DNA of 64,000 bases from Diphasiastrum complanatum (Eukaryota; Streptophyta; Lycopodiopsida; Lycopodiales; Lycopodiaceae): positions 9,101,593-9,165,592 of the forward strand of contig CM055097.1 of the NCBI GenBank assembly GCA_029204225.1, read 5' to 3'. Shown here piece by piece: positions 42,409 through 53,795 of the stretch. How positions within the stretch are numbered: position 1 is the first letter of the stretch; each line of letters begins with the position of its first letter. The notes below the pieces were generated by a model that worked only from the letters and a program-made list of their open reading frames with translations, searched no databases and had not been told where the DNA came from. The position numbers and the translations under genes were made by a program.

Positions 42409-44199
42409 ATCTCAAATGCAATAAACACAGCTGCCATATTATGGATAATTATTTTGCATATATTCCTATTTTGTGCATTCTGCTTGTGGCAGCTTTTATT
42501 TTAGGACAATTGGGCTCCCCATCAATCCATTGCTATAAACAAGGTTACAAGAAGTAGTTCAGACAAAAGAATAGCCTAATCCATCTTACAAGAAGCAGTT
42601 CAGAAAAAAGAATAGCATAATCCTTCTTAAACTCATTTTCCCTTATCAATGGATTACACTGATTCCACTGATTTGCAAGACTGCCAAGCTGATAACATCC
42701 TTAAAACAAAAGCTCGGAGTCATACTTGAAGCCAGATGAATAAAATGCCTTGTAACGACTTGATGGTGGCAAAGAAATTGCAGTAGCAATATAAATCGTA
42801 AGAGATATTAGTGATCAACAGAAACGCACGTTGTCTTTGACTCTTTTCAGCTATATTCTAAGTACCTCCATTGCAAACGGTTCTGCTTCTTGATGGTGAG
42901 TAATCAACATTGAGTATAAAAAAAGGAAAGGTGCTTTTAGGGTTTCAGAAGAGCATAAAAAGGCAGTAAGCTTCGTCTTCACATAGTTCATTATAGTTGA
43001 ATGTTGAAAAGCAACATCTATATCAAGAAGCTCAAAGTAGCATAAAAGAATGAGCTAGCTAGAATTTTTCCTTTTTAATCTTGTATTTAGACTGAGCTAG
43101 CTAGAGTTGGAACCATCAGTGTAAGTGCTCATTTGATAATTAGAGCTGTGTGTCTCTTCTAACTATTATCTTCCATCTCCATGTGCTAGTTTTCATAGTA
43201 ATGCAGCTTAGCATGAACTTGAACAAGGAATCACTATCAAACGCCAAAAACTAAAACTTCAGGAAACAAAGAAAAAACAGGAAATCTGCTTTAAAGGTCA
43301 AAGCTTAGTATGTGCTCATAGTGTACATTTCCAAGGAAAAACTTCCCTGTTTCAAAAGAAGAGCAATCGTCCCTTCTATAGACAGACATATAGTTACAAA
43401 TGTGGCATGACATAAAGCATAAAGATGACTATATTTGATGCAGATTACGAAATACAATCAGAGGCAAACCCTGACAACCAATGTAGTAGAGATCTCCCAT
43501 GAAGAGCCCAAGCATCTCAATAATCAGAAGCTAAATTGAATGTCTCTAATCCCTAGTCCTCTGGAGAACCGTAATGGAAACTTCCAGGAAACCAGGAACC
43601 CTAACTGCATAATCTGAAAAGCAAGGGCGGCGGCACTTTTGGTGGGATTCGGCAATTGGAGAGCCTAGCTAGTAGCTCCTTTGAAGAGGCCTAGAGTAAC
43701 TGACAATGCCCTTAGAAGGGACTTAAAAGTGAATACCCTTAAGACTCCCCAGACATAAAAAATTACTCTCAATGTGCGCATCATGAATGCTGAAATCAAT
43801 TACTGCTATTGCGTACTTCAAGGAGCTAGTACAATTGTTTGTTGTTTTCTTTCTAATGGGTATTCTCAGTGCTGAATTGGTCTATTTGGTATTGCAGAAG
43901 CTTTTGCTTTCGGCAGTTGGGTTCAACAATCAGCAAAGTTGTATCATCTTCCTGTTATTGTTGAACTTCTATAGAAATCAGCATCAGGAAGGAAACCGCA
44001 CAAGTTCAACGTTCGGCAACCTTTGGGCTATTCTTTAAATTTGTACATCTTGTGATAGAAGCAGCATCTTGAATGGAGACTTCATAACTGTCTTCAGTAA
44101 GGAATAAGCAATTTGTAGGAACGTTGCTTCATATTCCCACCATAATCGGTGGTAAAACATCAATATGGGTAGTGGGAATCAAAGACTCCCAACGTGCTG
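42409..44199. other. Upstream region of the F-box gene; no other gene
   Basis: A GC-richer patch at 43,540-43,660 contains, on the minus strand, TTAGGGTTCCTGG and may be the 5' UTR of the F-box gene upstream of an intron. An 83-codon plus-strand frame at 43,787-44,038 has no recognisable domain. Confidence 0.4.
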
Positions 44200-44504
44200 C
44201 CTATTCCTGTAAAAACAGTAGATTAGTAAAATCATCCATAGACTCCCATGTGGCTTCATCAACATCCATAGACACCCATGTGGTCAAGAGCATAGACTTG
44301 ATTAGCATTACCAAAAGGAGGCTTAGTCGTAAGCTTAGTTGCCCGATCCAGAACGGAACGTGTTCCAGAACGCGTTCCGTTCCGGAACGTCACCAAATTT
44401 TAAAAAAATACGTTCTGTTTTAACAAAGACTGAAAGCTATATAATCAAGTGTTTGCAGGAAATCAACCCAGATTTGGATTGCCGGGTAGCTAATCCGTGA
44501 AGTT

Positions 44505-44663
44505 GATGGGCAGGATGATTGTTGGACTGTCAGAGATGAACGCAATCATTTGCGCAAGAGAAAACCTGTGTGCGAACTATTTGCTTGTCCGAAGGATTTC
44601 ATAGATGATCCCCGTTGCAACTTGCTCAGAATACGTCCTCCAGAAAGCATGCTAACCCAAATG
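44505..44663 (+). pseudogene. Unidentified open segment inside the hAT-like element
   Basis: A plus-strand frame reads EVDGQDDCWTVRDERNHLRK, then VCELFACPKDFIDDPRCNLL and RPPESML, ending in TAG. It is balanced in composition and looks like real protein, but I do not recognise it. A 35-bp piece (GGATTTCATAGATGATCCCC) is present again, inverted, near 45,020. It could be a second captured exon. Confidence 0.4.
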
Positions 44664-44749
44664 TAGATATTTTGTTGCAGACTTTCTTATTCTAAATTCT
44701 TCAATAGAATGTAATGTTATTAGAAGCAAAGGGAAATACAACATGCAAC

Positions 44750-44920
44750 CTTGTTTAGCCACTCCTCTGGTGGCGTGTCTAAGACTATAGAAGATGAAAA
44801 TGGCAGGTACTCTCCATCAGGGGAAAAGATTCCAGTAGCTTCATATTGTCGACGACCTTCTTCCCCTGGTGCATGCATCTCTAGCCTTTTTATTCCTTCA
44901 AAGCACTTTTTCAGATGTGG
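44750..44920 (-). pseudogene. Captured dynein heavy chain linker exon
   Basis: Exactly 57 codons, open, between an AG acceptor (CTTGCAG before 44,920) and a GT donor (after AACAAG at 44,750). It reads PHLKKCFEGIKRLEM, then ATGIFSPDGEYLPFSSSI and PPEEWLNK. HLKKCFEGI followed by I.SPEGE..PF and ..EWL.KV is the dynein heavy chain linker (DHC_N2) signature. Dyneins are microtubule motors of cilia and flagella. Only one exon is present and it sits within a hAT-like element, so it is a captured fragment rather than a gene. The borders are clean enough that it could be spliced into a transcript. Confidence 0.75.
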
Positions 44921-45763
44921 CTGCAAGGAGCACACATTATCATGCTCTCCAGAGGAGTCCTGAGTTTCATATGTAATGACTAAGAAATTTCATTTTACTA
45001 TCAACATTTAAGTAGAGTTTCATCTATGAAATCCTTCAGACAAGCAAACAGGATTTCATATATTAGCGATCCCCGTTGTATTGTCTATGAAATCCTTCCC
45101 CCGTTGTATTGTCCGTGGTGCCAGACCTGGTCCTAGAGGTGCCAGCACTAGCATCCCTCAGTGTATTACAAAGAAGAAGGAAGATGGCGGTCAGTTTAAC
45201 ACGTGTTTTTATTTTTAAGAAAACGTTCCGACCCAGTACGTTCCGAAACGTACGGAACGGAACTTTTCGACCCTTTTTGCTTGGAACGGGCTTCTAAGGG
45301 ACTCGTAAGATATATAGCTGAACAACCTTCAAGAACATCAGCAAACCAAGTGGGAGATATATTGGTGAGAGCATATATAAAAGCAAGTGAACGTGAGAGA
45401 GCATGGGCACAATGTTGCCACTTCTCTAAAGCATAAACATTAGCAAGCAACTTTTCTTCATGGGTAGAATATTGGGTTTCATAGGAACGTTAAAGCATGT
45501 GTAAAGGATGAGCAATGGTAGAAAAGTGGAGAACAAACTTACGTAAATGAGTATCAAGACGTAGAAACACATGAACCTCATGGGAATTAGATGGATGAGA
45601 CCATGTCTTAAAGAATGGACTTATGAATCCCAGTTGGTAGTGCCATTCGAGACCAAGAAACCAAGAAAATCAATTTGAGGAACAACAAATGAACACTTTA
45701 GACAGTTGATGTGAAGATAGAAATTCAAAAACACAAGTGGACAAGATGGGATGAAGATTGCAA

Positions 45764-46572
45764 CTAAAAACAATTCTTACGACGAAGATCCTTCACGTCT
45801 GGCACAAAAACTCTTCCATTTCTCATTAACATACCATCCTTCGCGGTGTATGTTAGATATGTACTGGTGAGTGCCTCTACGGAAGCGATAGCCTTGACTG
45901 ACTCTTCCGTTTGGTCGACTACCTTGCGTGCATTGGGCCACACACGCTGACAATGCGGGTCCTTTTCTTGAGCCTTCTCCTCCATGAGACCACTGTCAAC
46001 CACAGTAAAGCTCATCTGATGCAGTATACGAGATAGTGCATCAGCGACCACATTTTCCTTCCCTCTTCGGAAGCGAATTTCCAAGTGAAATTCCTGAATC
46101 AGCTCAGCCCACCGAGCTTGCCAGCCTTTCAAATCTAGCTGAGTGCAAAAATACTTTAAAGTATGATGATCTGTGTACACATAAAAGCCATATAAATAAT
46201 GCCTCCACACCTTGAGCGCATGTATAATCGCATACCGCTCCTGCTCGTGTGTAGGATATCTCTATTGAGCTGGTGTCAACTTTTTACTCTCAAAGGCTAC
46301 TGGTCTACCCTCTTGGCTCAACATTGCACCTACGGCAATGCCACTTGCATCAGTCTCTAGGTCAAAAGGTTTCTGGGTATCCACAATCTTGAGGACTGGA
46401 GCCGTGGCGTGGCCACAGACTCCTTCAAGTTCTCAAAACGTTGTTGAGCTTCAACATCCCATCGAACCATAGTGTTGTTTTTCCGTAACTGGTCCGTTAG
46501 AGGAGCACCTATCCAAGAATAATTCCTAACAAACCGTCGGTAGAACTTACAAAAGCCTAAGAAAGATTGCAA
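45764..46572 (-). pseudogene. RT connection and RNase H of the nested gypsy
   Basis: The frame at 46,357-46,572 reads [20 protein letters not shown] and [10 protein letters not shown] shifted frame continues with [20 protein letters not shown], then KVWRHYLYGFYVYTDHHTLK and VVADALSRI (45,764-46,210). These are the end of reverse transcriptase and the RNase H domain of Ty3-gypsy. Frameshifts near 46,380 and at the lower border break it. Confidence 0.88.
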
Positions 46573-47895
46573 TTGATGTTCCGACTAGGTGGCAATCCCT
46601 CTGGCATATTACTTATTAGCACGTGTTTAAACTGAGTGCAGATGGACTTCTCCAACTCACTTGCTGGATCACATCTAGTCTGTAATGAAAATGCATCTGC
46701 ACTAGGGGATGCAAAAGTAAATGGAGCTTCTTGTGGTTTATTAGTGAGTGTGCTTATCTGATTACTATCAACATAAGAATCAAAACTGGAATCAACATTC
46801 ACATAACACAACCACAAATACTGAATCTCCATTCTCTTGATTTGCATATAGGTAACAAGAGGACCCTCAACAGATGGTCTCTCCCCCTTTAAGACATGAG
46901 ACATACCCTCATGCCCAAACTTATACACATGTGATTTAAAATCTATAGCAGGCTGCTTACTTGCATGCCACCGTTTACCAAGTACAATATCAATATTAGC
47001 TAGTTTAGTAATTTCAAAATCTAACTTCTCGGTATACGTCTGAATAAACAAAGACGCCCGAGAGATTCTTTCATCCCAAACCTATGTTCCCTTACCATCT
47101 GGCATCTCAACAGTATACCGGTAATCAGATGGAACCGTAGCTAAGCAAAACTTCCTCACCACGCGAGAATTGATAATATTATGCGAGGAACCGGTGTCAA
47201 ATAAGACGAGCACGTCATGACCTTCCAGCTTCCCCCTCATGCATATCAGTGCACTATCAGGAAACTGATAAGCTTCACACGCCTTGGTGGACAAATAACA
47301 AACTGGTGCCTCTGGAACAAGCTTCCGCACCGAAATAGTCATGACACGACGAGTGTCCTCATCATCATTTACCAACAAGTCATCCAAAATTTCCTCATCC
47401 TTGCCCTCATCTTGATGTTGCATAACATGGAGCTTCTTGCCCATACGTCGAGGACAATCTTTGAAAAGATGCTTGCCAAGACAGAAAAAGCATAATCCGT
47501 CTTTCTTGGCCTTTTCCTTTTGCTCACGACTAAGGAAAGACCTGTCGTAAGCACAACGAGCCATAGGAGATCCTACCTTGCGCTTCAAAGTCTGCTGCAT
47601 ATGGATAGGATCCTTCTGCGAAAAACCTTTCTGACCAGCTTGGGCCAGACTTTCGCGAACCTTTCTTCTGAGGCCAGCTTGGCGCTCCAGATTCAGCCTT
47701 GGTGCGCACATTACCTTCAAAGTTGAGAGCTGTAGCAACTGCCTCTTCTAAGGTCTTGCACCCTTCATCAAGCACTGAAGGCCTCAACTCTTCACGAAGG
47801 CCAAATATGAACATGTGGACTACTAGCCACTTAGAAATCTCGTCTGGAATCTTGATAAGCGTCTCACGATACCTATCGGCATATTCCTGCACCAT
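46557..47895 (-). pseudogene. Gag tail, zinc knuckle and protease of the nested gypsy
   Basis: The frame at 47,530-47,895 has gag (YADRYRETLIKIPDE, GLREELRPSVLDEG). The frame at 47,082-47,738 has a zinc knuckle (CFFCLGKHLFKDCP) and the protease motif VLFDTGSSHNIIN. The frame at 46,557-47,051 continues the protease-RT linker up to MPEGLPPSR. Each pair is out of frame with the next. Confidence 0.85.
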
Positions 47896-48679
47896 GTACT
47901 ACCTCTGACGATGCAAAAGCCAAGCATCCGTCGCACGCACATGCTCATGTGGAGGAATAAACTGAGCTCTGAAAGCTCGCTTAAACTCAAGCCAGGTAGA
48001 TGGAGCCTAATGACTTCAACAACTTGCGCCACCACCTGTCAGCAAAATCAGTGAAATGGTTTGCGGACCCGCCAACCCTCATCAATTGGGGACCGCTTCA
48101 AATCAAAATATTCCTCCCACTTATGCAACCACTGATCTACAATATCAATATTGCGTTGGGGAGTGTTGCCTGTGAAACGGGTAGGTTTAATATCTTTGTC
48201 TTCTAGGTAAGGTGGCAGTAACACAGGACGAACAGCAGAAGACGGATAAGGCGGAGCATACTGCGAGGAAGACGCATAACCACCAGCTACCATCATCGCT
48301 CGCATCTCTGCGACAGTCTTTTCCACACTATCCATGCGAGCTTGCACAAAAGGGGAAGTACCAACAAGCGAACGAGCAGCCACTGTAGGGGGATTACAGT
48401 CAGGGCTAAGCACAGGGCTGGGTGGTGGTGATTGGAGGGGGGCTGAGAGGTATATCGACACGGTCGTCTTCCATAACGAACAAAAAGCACAGAAAAGCCA
48501 AAGTCTCTTTCTGAATGTACACAAAAAACAACAAAAATGATTTTTTCTTGCGAAAAGGGAAAACAGAAAGTAGAATAAATCAGTGAAGATAGATCACTCC
48601 CTGACCGTTGAAGAAGTTGCCGGAAAAATTTGAAGTTTTGTCGACTTTTTGCGAAAATAGGTGAAAAAAACAGCACCAA
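47823..48679 (-). pseudogene. Gag N-terminus of the nested gypsy
   Basis: The frames at 48,048-48,524 hold the usual gag opening: a Pro-rich leader, SVEKTVAEMRAMMVAGG, then TRFTGNTPQRNIDIVDQWLH. The stretch continues, frameshifted, to 47,823. Together with 47,530-47,895 it makes up the gag of this copy. Confidence 0.75.
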
Positions 48680-49222
48680 ATCGATGCAAACTTATGCACG
48701 CTCAGGTCTGCAAACAGGCTGAAGGTCCTATTGTAGTAGGTCGCCCTCTTGTGAGGATGCTCCGTGCCAAATCTCAGGTCAAACGGACGTACGGCGGAGA
48801 AGTTATGACGTTTCAACTCCAAAAGCTCTAAAAAACGTACAAAATCTATTTATTTGAGCAAAATCAGTGATTTCAGAATCTTTTCTCAGATTTGCAGCCT
48901 CCCTAGCAGCGATTCAGCAGCCCCAAGCACCTGCCGAAATCTCATAGCGATCCGATAAGCGTAGAGAAAATTATGGCCTTTTTCAGTTTTTCTACGAAAT
49001 TCATTTTTTCATGTTCAATCTTTTTTCAGATCTATAAATCCCTGTTTTTTGGCTCAAATTGAGGCAAAAGCTTCCTATTCACCAATGATCCATTGCAGGG
49101 CATCAATTCCCCCACTTCTCCTTTTGCAATCCCCCAAAAAAAACTAAGAAAATTGATGTTTTCTCCACTTTCTCTCTCTACAACGAGCTGTTCTCTCTCT
49201 AGAACGAGGCTCAAATACCAAT

Positions 49223-49665
49223 TGTCACAAGAAAGTCTCTCCAAGCTCGTGAATCCTAGAAGGCCGGTGTGTCGAATGAACCTCCCAACCATAGGCACCC
49301 CCTCCTTGAGTCCTTCTACCTGCTATTCCCGTCACGGCACATGGCATCCACAGGTGATCAGTCCACTTGGCATGCTTGGCCCCTGTAACCTGTGAATACT
49401 AAGTGACTCATAGGGTACCACCCCCGTGCCCTACCAAAGAACTATGACCCTCTTGGTCACCCCGACTACTTGTCGGCTAGCATCTCGTCACTGACAGCTA
49501 GGGTCCCGACGGTCAAGACACACCGCATCTCTAACAGCTTGTTAGGCGGTCCCTACTTGGGACAGATGTCCTCGTCGGACACCGACCCTTGCCAATACCA
49601 GGCCTCAGGCCCTTTGGTAACCGGCCATGCCGAGATCATGATATAGCCATAATTGGGCTCTAACA
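49223..49665 (-). repeat. 5' LTR of the nested gypsy
   Basis: 443 bp with TG...CA ends: on the minus strand it starts TGTTAGAGCCCAATTATGGC at 49,665 and ends TTGTGACA at 49,223. It is followed by ATTGGTATTTGAGCC, a tRNA-type primer-binding site. Confidence 0.8.
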
Positions 49666-49860
49666 TCATCAAAATAAATTACGACACAAGAACCAATATG
49701 TGGTTTTAAAACATTATTCATAACATTTTGAAAATTACCCACACCATTAGTAACTCCGAATGGTAAGACATGGAATTTGTACAAACTAAAAGTAGTAAGA
49801 AAAGCAATATGCTATTATCACTTAGATGAATCCAAACTTGATGATAATCTAAAGAAGATT
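49666..49860 (-). pseudogene. Reverse transcriptase scrap of the old gypsy element
   Basis: The minus strand reads PFGVTNGVGNFQNVMNNVLK and VVIYFDD, the PFGLTNAPATF and YLDD region of Ty3-gypsy reverse transcriptase. The nested element begins directly after YFDD, and the continuation is at 45,763 and below. Confidence 0.8.
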
Positions 49861-51246
49861 AATTTCAGAAAAAAGAATTCACTTCGTCGGAGGTGAAGGG
49901 CAAACTCAGCCATGATGAAGGTCACCTTCAAAGAGAAAGGACAACCAAATAAACTCCCTACTCATGTAAAAAGAAGGAAAATTCACATTCTATCACTTTG
50001 GCTTTGCTCAAAACCTGATTGGAAATCATAGTTGGTGGGCAAAAAAAAGCACAAGAATTTTGCGAAGATTATAAAACTTACAAAAAAGTTCCTAAGGAAA
50101 TTAACAAACATTTGAAAGAAATTGGCTAACAAAAAGGGGAAGAAGGGTGTCTTCATAAAAGTGTATTGGGTTTTGCTTAACATGAACAAACTGAAAGAAG
50201 GCAAAGGAGAAAGGAAAGTACAAAGTAAGCTCCCCTTACAGTTTCATGGTCCGATTTTAAATCAACAAAGTTATCAATGATGATGCTTAAGATTGAACTT
50301 GCCCTCTAGTTGGAAAAAATAAACATAGAAGCCAGCAAGCGAAATTAGACCACATAAAAATCCCAGCTTTCATTGTTCTCTACGAAATCTGCCTCTAAAC
50401 TACTACTTGTTTGGATGTCATGAAGGACAATCGTTGATTTGCACTTCCGATCTACAACCAGTGGAACAAATAGGTATGAATGAACCTATCAAGCCGGAAA
50501 TAAATCGTATTTTGAAGAAAAAAAATTTCTACTCTTAAAAGCTTCTTGAACCAAAAAAGTTAAACAAAACTTCGAAGCTTTATATGTCCAAAGTTGTGAC
50601 AAAAGTTGTGAAGTGGTTGATCAATGTATTTACAACTTAAGCAAATCCTATGAAATGAGGTAGGTTTTAAATTCCAAGAGGACTGCATTTTTCCTCTTTT
50701 TAGTAAAAAAACAGACAATTTATATGGGGGCAATGTCTCTTAAAGAAGAGTACATGTTAAGGACATTCACTATATGCCCTTTTCAATGGCACTGATAGTT
50801 ACTCTAGGCCTTTAAAAAGGAATTGCTAGCTAGGCACTTCAGATTAAGCAATTAGGTATCTTGGTTTTAACTTTTAAGGAAGGTTCCGTTACAGTTCTTC
50901 AGAGGACCATAAATATGGCTCAGGGACATTCATTTTTTAGCTTTTGATTATTGAGATGCTTGGGCTCTTTGTTGGAAAACTCAACTACATTGCTTGTAGG
51001 GCTTTGTGTTTGATTGCATTTAGTGATCTTTGGTAATCTTTGAAGGAGATTGTTCATTTTTCATCAATGATAGTCATCTTTGTGCTTTATGTGATGTCAC
51101 ATCTATGATTGTGTTCATAAGTTGGTATTAAAGCTCTTTCTTGCTCCTCCGTAATTTTTCCTTCGTGTCCATCCCACTTCCTTTGTCTCTCTTCTACTTC
51201 GCCAACAACCCCTAGATCTGATTTGCCATCCCTCTCCTACCTATTT
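49861..51246. other. No gene seen
   Basis: AT-rich sequence, possibly the upstream body of the old gypsy. The frame at 49,983-50,204 is Phe-rich and not recognisable as coding. Confidence 0.4.
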
Positions 51247-51717
51247 TGTTGGAGATATGATCTTTACATCCATAGAATGACATCAAGACTTGAGTAGTTG
51301 AAGGGGTGTCACATTAGCAATTCATTGGGGTTACTACGATTATGGTAGTTAACCATTAGTTATTTATTGGTACCTACTGAACATGCTCGTAACAACTCAT
51401 AATAATAAATGACAAAAGGGCCCAAGGTGCCTATAATGTATATTGGTGTAGTCCTTATATGCGTGTACAAGGACTTCGGAATCAATGGACCACTAATTTT
51501 TCTCGAGTGACTCTTGGCTTTTGGGTTTATGGCTCTTGGGGTTCCCATGACCATTGATGTTCCAACTTTGTAGGAAATGAAGTGACTTCTATGAGCTACA
51601 ATATTTGCACATTTCCCAAGGGGGACAAGGGCATGTGAGACTTGAGTTAATGCAAACAATGTGTGCTCTCTCCCTCTCTTCTATGGTGAATGAGGATGCA
51701 TGCCTTGATTTCTAACA
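51247..51717 (+). repeat. Copia LTR
   Basis: Starts TGTTGGAGATATG and ends TTTCTAACA (471 bp). TGGTATTAGAGACGATC, a one-step variant of the copia primer-binding site, follows directly. Confidence 0.7.
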
Positions 51718-52000
51718 TGGTATTAGAGACGATCATGGCTAACCCCAATCAATCTGACATATGTAGTTGTCTTTCTAGAATAGAAAATAAGAAGATTTGG
51801 TTTATGCAGGAAAATTTTAAGCATTGTGGTAAATCTGCACAAAAATAATAATGAGAGAGAGATCTTTTGCTTGCTTAGTTCTACGTTGACTTTCTTTGCA
51901 TAGGCTATTGAATACCTTGAGACTTTGCAAATACCTTCCAAGGTGCAGGGAGACCCCACAGCCCCATTGGCAATTGCCATAATTTGCATTCTTCTAGATC
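51718..52000 (+). mobile_element. Primer-binding site and gag start of a truncated copia
   Basis: After the primer-binding site, an ATG at about 51,735 reads MANPNQS and is then lost among stops. Only the 5' tip of the element remains. Confidence 0.5.
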
Positions 52001-52299
52001 ATCAAAAATTCTTTTGCTCAGTTCTCCCTAGTTGTGGCTCATGTATCCAAGACCTAGGCTGAGCGTTTGTAGAACAAAACTTTTTTGCTCAGTACTCACT
52101 AGTCATGGCTCAGATGTCCAAATCCTTCTAAAGGAATCTAGCATGCACCACATTGTAGCTAAGAGGCCACGATCCAACTTGCAACCAATGCACCATAGTG
52201 GTTGAAGGTATTTTTGCTCCAAAATCAGCTTTTTGGGCAATTCCAAAGTGAGAAAGGCAACCTTTGCATAAAGGCTTATTTCATTTGTTGAAGTGCATG

Positions 52300-52530
52300 C
52301 AATGTTTCATGGACCTTTTCGAAACACCTTTTTGAAAAGGGTTTGAAACGGGAAAGAATCGGCAAGCGTAGGAAAGAATCGGCGAATCGGTTTTTAGGGT
52401 TGTTTGTGGGAAATTTTTCCTAGCCTATTATAGCAAAAACAAGTGCCTTTTTAGTGTTTAAATTGCAATGCACATTATAATCAATCAACAATCAATCTTG
52501 AATCCAATGGCGATTTCGAAACGGCCATTG
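52300..52530. repeat. Decayed TTTCGAAACG-type inverted element, copy 1
   Basis: CAATGTTTCATGGACC starts it, nearly identical to the left end of the element at 57,647. TTTTCGAAAC and GTTTGAAACGGG follow. A candidate right end is the near-palindrome around 52,507-52,532 (GATTTCGAAACGGCCATTG). No target duplication can be matched. Confidence 0.5.
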
Positions 52531-53149
52531 ATTATAATGTACATAAACCTTATTCTAGTTCTTAATGTATGTTTTTATGCTTGGTTTGGGCTGCCTATTG
52601 AATGAAGTTCATGAAGCTTGAGTGCATTGTGCATGAACATTTTAGGTTGAAGTTTCTATGTGCTATTGATTATATTATTGAAGATGAAGGAATAAATGTT
52701 TTCTTGAAGTCCGATAAAACTTCCGAGTGAAGTTTGTTTTTCGTACTTTCAGTTTTGAGGTTTTTTATTGAAGAACCATGCAGTAGAGCATTGTGGATCT
52801 TTTGTTTATCTGTGAGCTTTTAGCACTTCAAATCAGCCTTCAATAATTGAAGAAAAACAGGTTCAGCCTTTATTTGATGGAACTTTCTTATTCTAAAGCA
52901 TATTTTGCAGGTTTAATGGATAGTGACATGCCTCCAAGTTATGGAGGCAGTTTGATGTGAATTTGTGAATAGCTCCGCTTTGTATTGTGAGTTTCCAGCA
53001 AGTTGCTAGTTGCTAAAAATGAAGGCATAATGATATTTTTGACGCTATCCATTCATTCAAATAAGGGTCTAATTATTTGTAGCAGTACTGAAAGCCACTA
53101 ATTATAGTTTGAGGGGGTGTAATCACCAACCAACATAATTTTGCTTCAT

Positions 53150-53358
53150 CCATAGTACCCACGGTTCTCAGAACCGTGGGGTGAACCGTATCGCGGTTCA
53201 TGTACCGTGGTACGGTTCATCATAAATAAATAATAAATAATGTTTGATAAAAAATGAACTAAAAAATTATAATTAATTAATAACTACACGGTTCTGGCCA
53301 AAAAAATTTGAGAACCGTACGGTTCTTAGAACCGTGGTGAACCGCCCATGGTTCATTA
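53150..53358. repeat. GAACCG-type inverted element, about 205 bp
   Basis: Both ends are packed with CGGTTC/GAACCG (about a dozen copies), including CGGTTCTCAGAACCG and GAACCGTACGGTTC. The middle is AT-rich. It resembles a MITE with subterminal motif arrays. Confidence 0.7.
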
Positions 53359-53795
53359 ATTCTATGACTTCATCTTGGGACTGCGAATAATAATGGATCA
53401 AATAGGCATCACTAAAATTTGATGGGAAAATTTTCACACTTAGCAAGTTACGAATTGGCCTCTCTTAGTCGAGAAAAAATTGATGGGATGTCATGGATGG
53501 TTCTGAAGTGATAAGAACTAGATGACCATCTAAGGTGCGAAATGTGTGATAAGAAGGTTTTTCTACATTGGCCTTGGTCTAGCATATTCTTGAATAAACC
53601 AGTTGAATGTTTCCAAGTCCTCAGAAAAGAATTACAAGTACTGTTGTGTCCTGGTTCTACCAACAGGCGAGTACTTTCCTCAAAATACTTTTTTTTCAAA
53701 ATATAAGAGTTTTAGGGGATCTAGAAAGTTACTAATTGTTACCTCACATTGTTTGCCATCTATTTGGGGATGGGATGAAGATGAGATAAACTAAG

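Larger units (their letters stand above)
44334..45301. mobile_element. hAT-like non-autonomous element carrying gene fragments
   Basis: The ends are inverted: CTTAGTTGCCCGATCCA on the left against CTTAGAAGCCCGTTCCA from the right (offset 3 bp), each followed by several GGAACG/CGTTCC motifs (44,351-44,400 and 45,225-45,290). GTCGTAAG at 44,326-44,333 and CTCGTAAG at 45,302-45,309 look like an 8-bp target-site duplication with one mismatch. Removing the insert restores a continuous gypsy reading frame. Eight-base duplications and subterminal motif arrays fit the hAT superfamily. No transposase is encoded; the inside holds a dynein-like exon and another open segment. Confidence 0.75.
44200..45763 (-). 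mobile_element. Old gypsy element, downstream part, interrupted
   Basis: On the minus strand, 45,763 down to 45,302 reads HINCLKCSFVVPQIDFLGFLVS (reverse transcriptase thumb) and THEEKLLANVYALEKWQHC (RNase H). After the insertion at 44,334-45,301, it continues with TKPPFGNANQVYALDHM in the same frame, then WVSMDVDEATWESMDDF, a chromodomain tail, at about 44,210-44,290. The integrase is largely missing. Its upstream reverse transcriptase continues at 49,668. The copy is dead. Confidence 0.75.
45764..49665 (-). mobile_element. LTR retrotransposon lacking reverse transcriptase, nested in the old gypsy
   Basis: On the minus strand: 5' LTR (49,223-49,665), primer-binding site TTGGTATTTGAGCC, gag, zinc knuckle, protease, then a jump to the end of reverse transcriptase and RNase H, ending near 45,764. 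The jump is at 46,567: GLPPSR, which normally precedes the reverse transcriptase, is followed directly by [20 protein letters not shown], the region after it. The 3' end and 3' LTR are missing, and no target duplication can be seen at the lower edge. The element sits inside another gypsy copy (YFDD box at 49,670-49,760 above, thumb at 45,700 below). Confidence 0.85.

Noticed and set aside
49093-49395. 100-codon plus-strand frame
   Set aside because: It overlaps the LTR and primer-binding site on the opposite strand of the element and has no domain.
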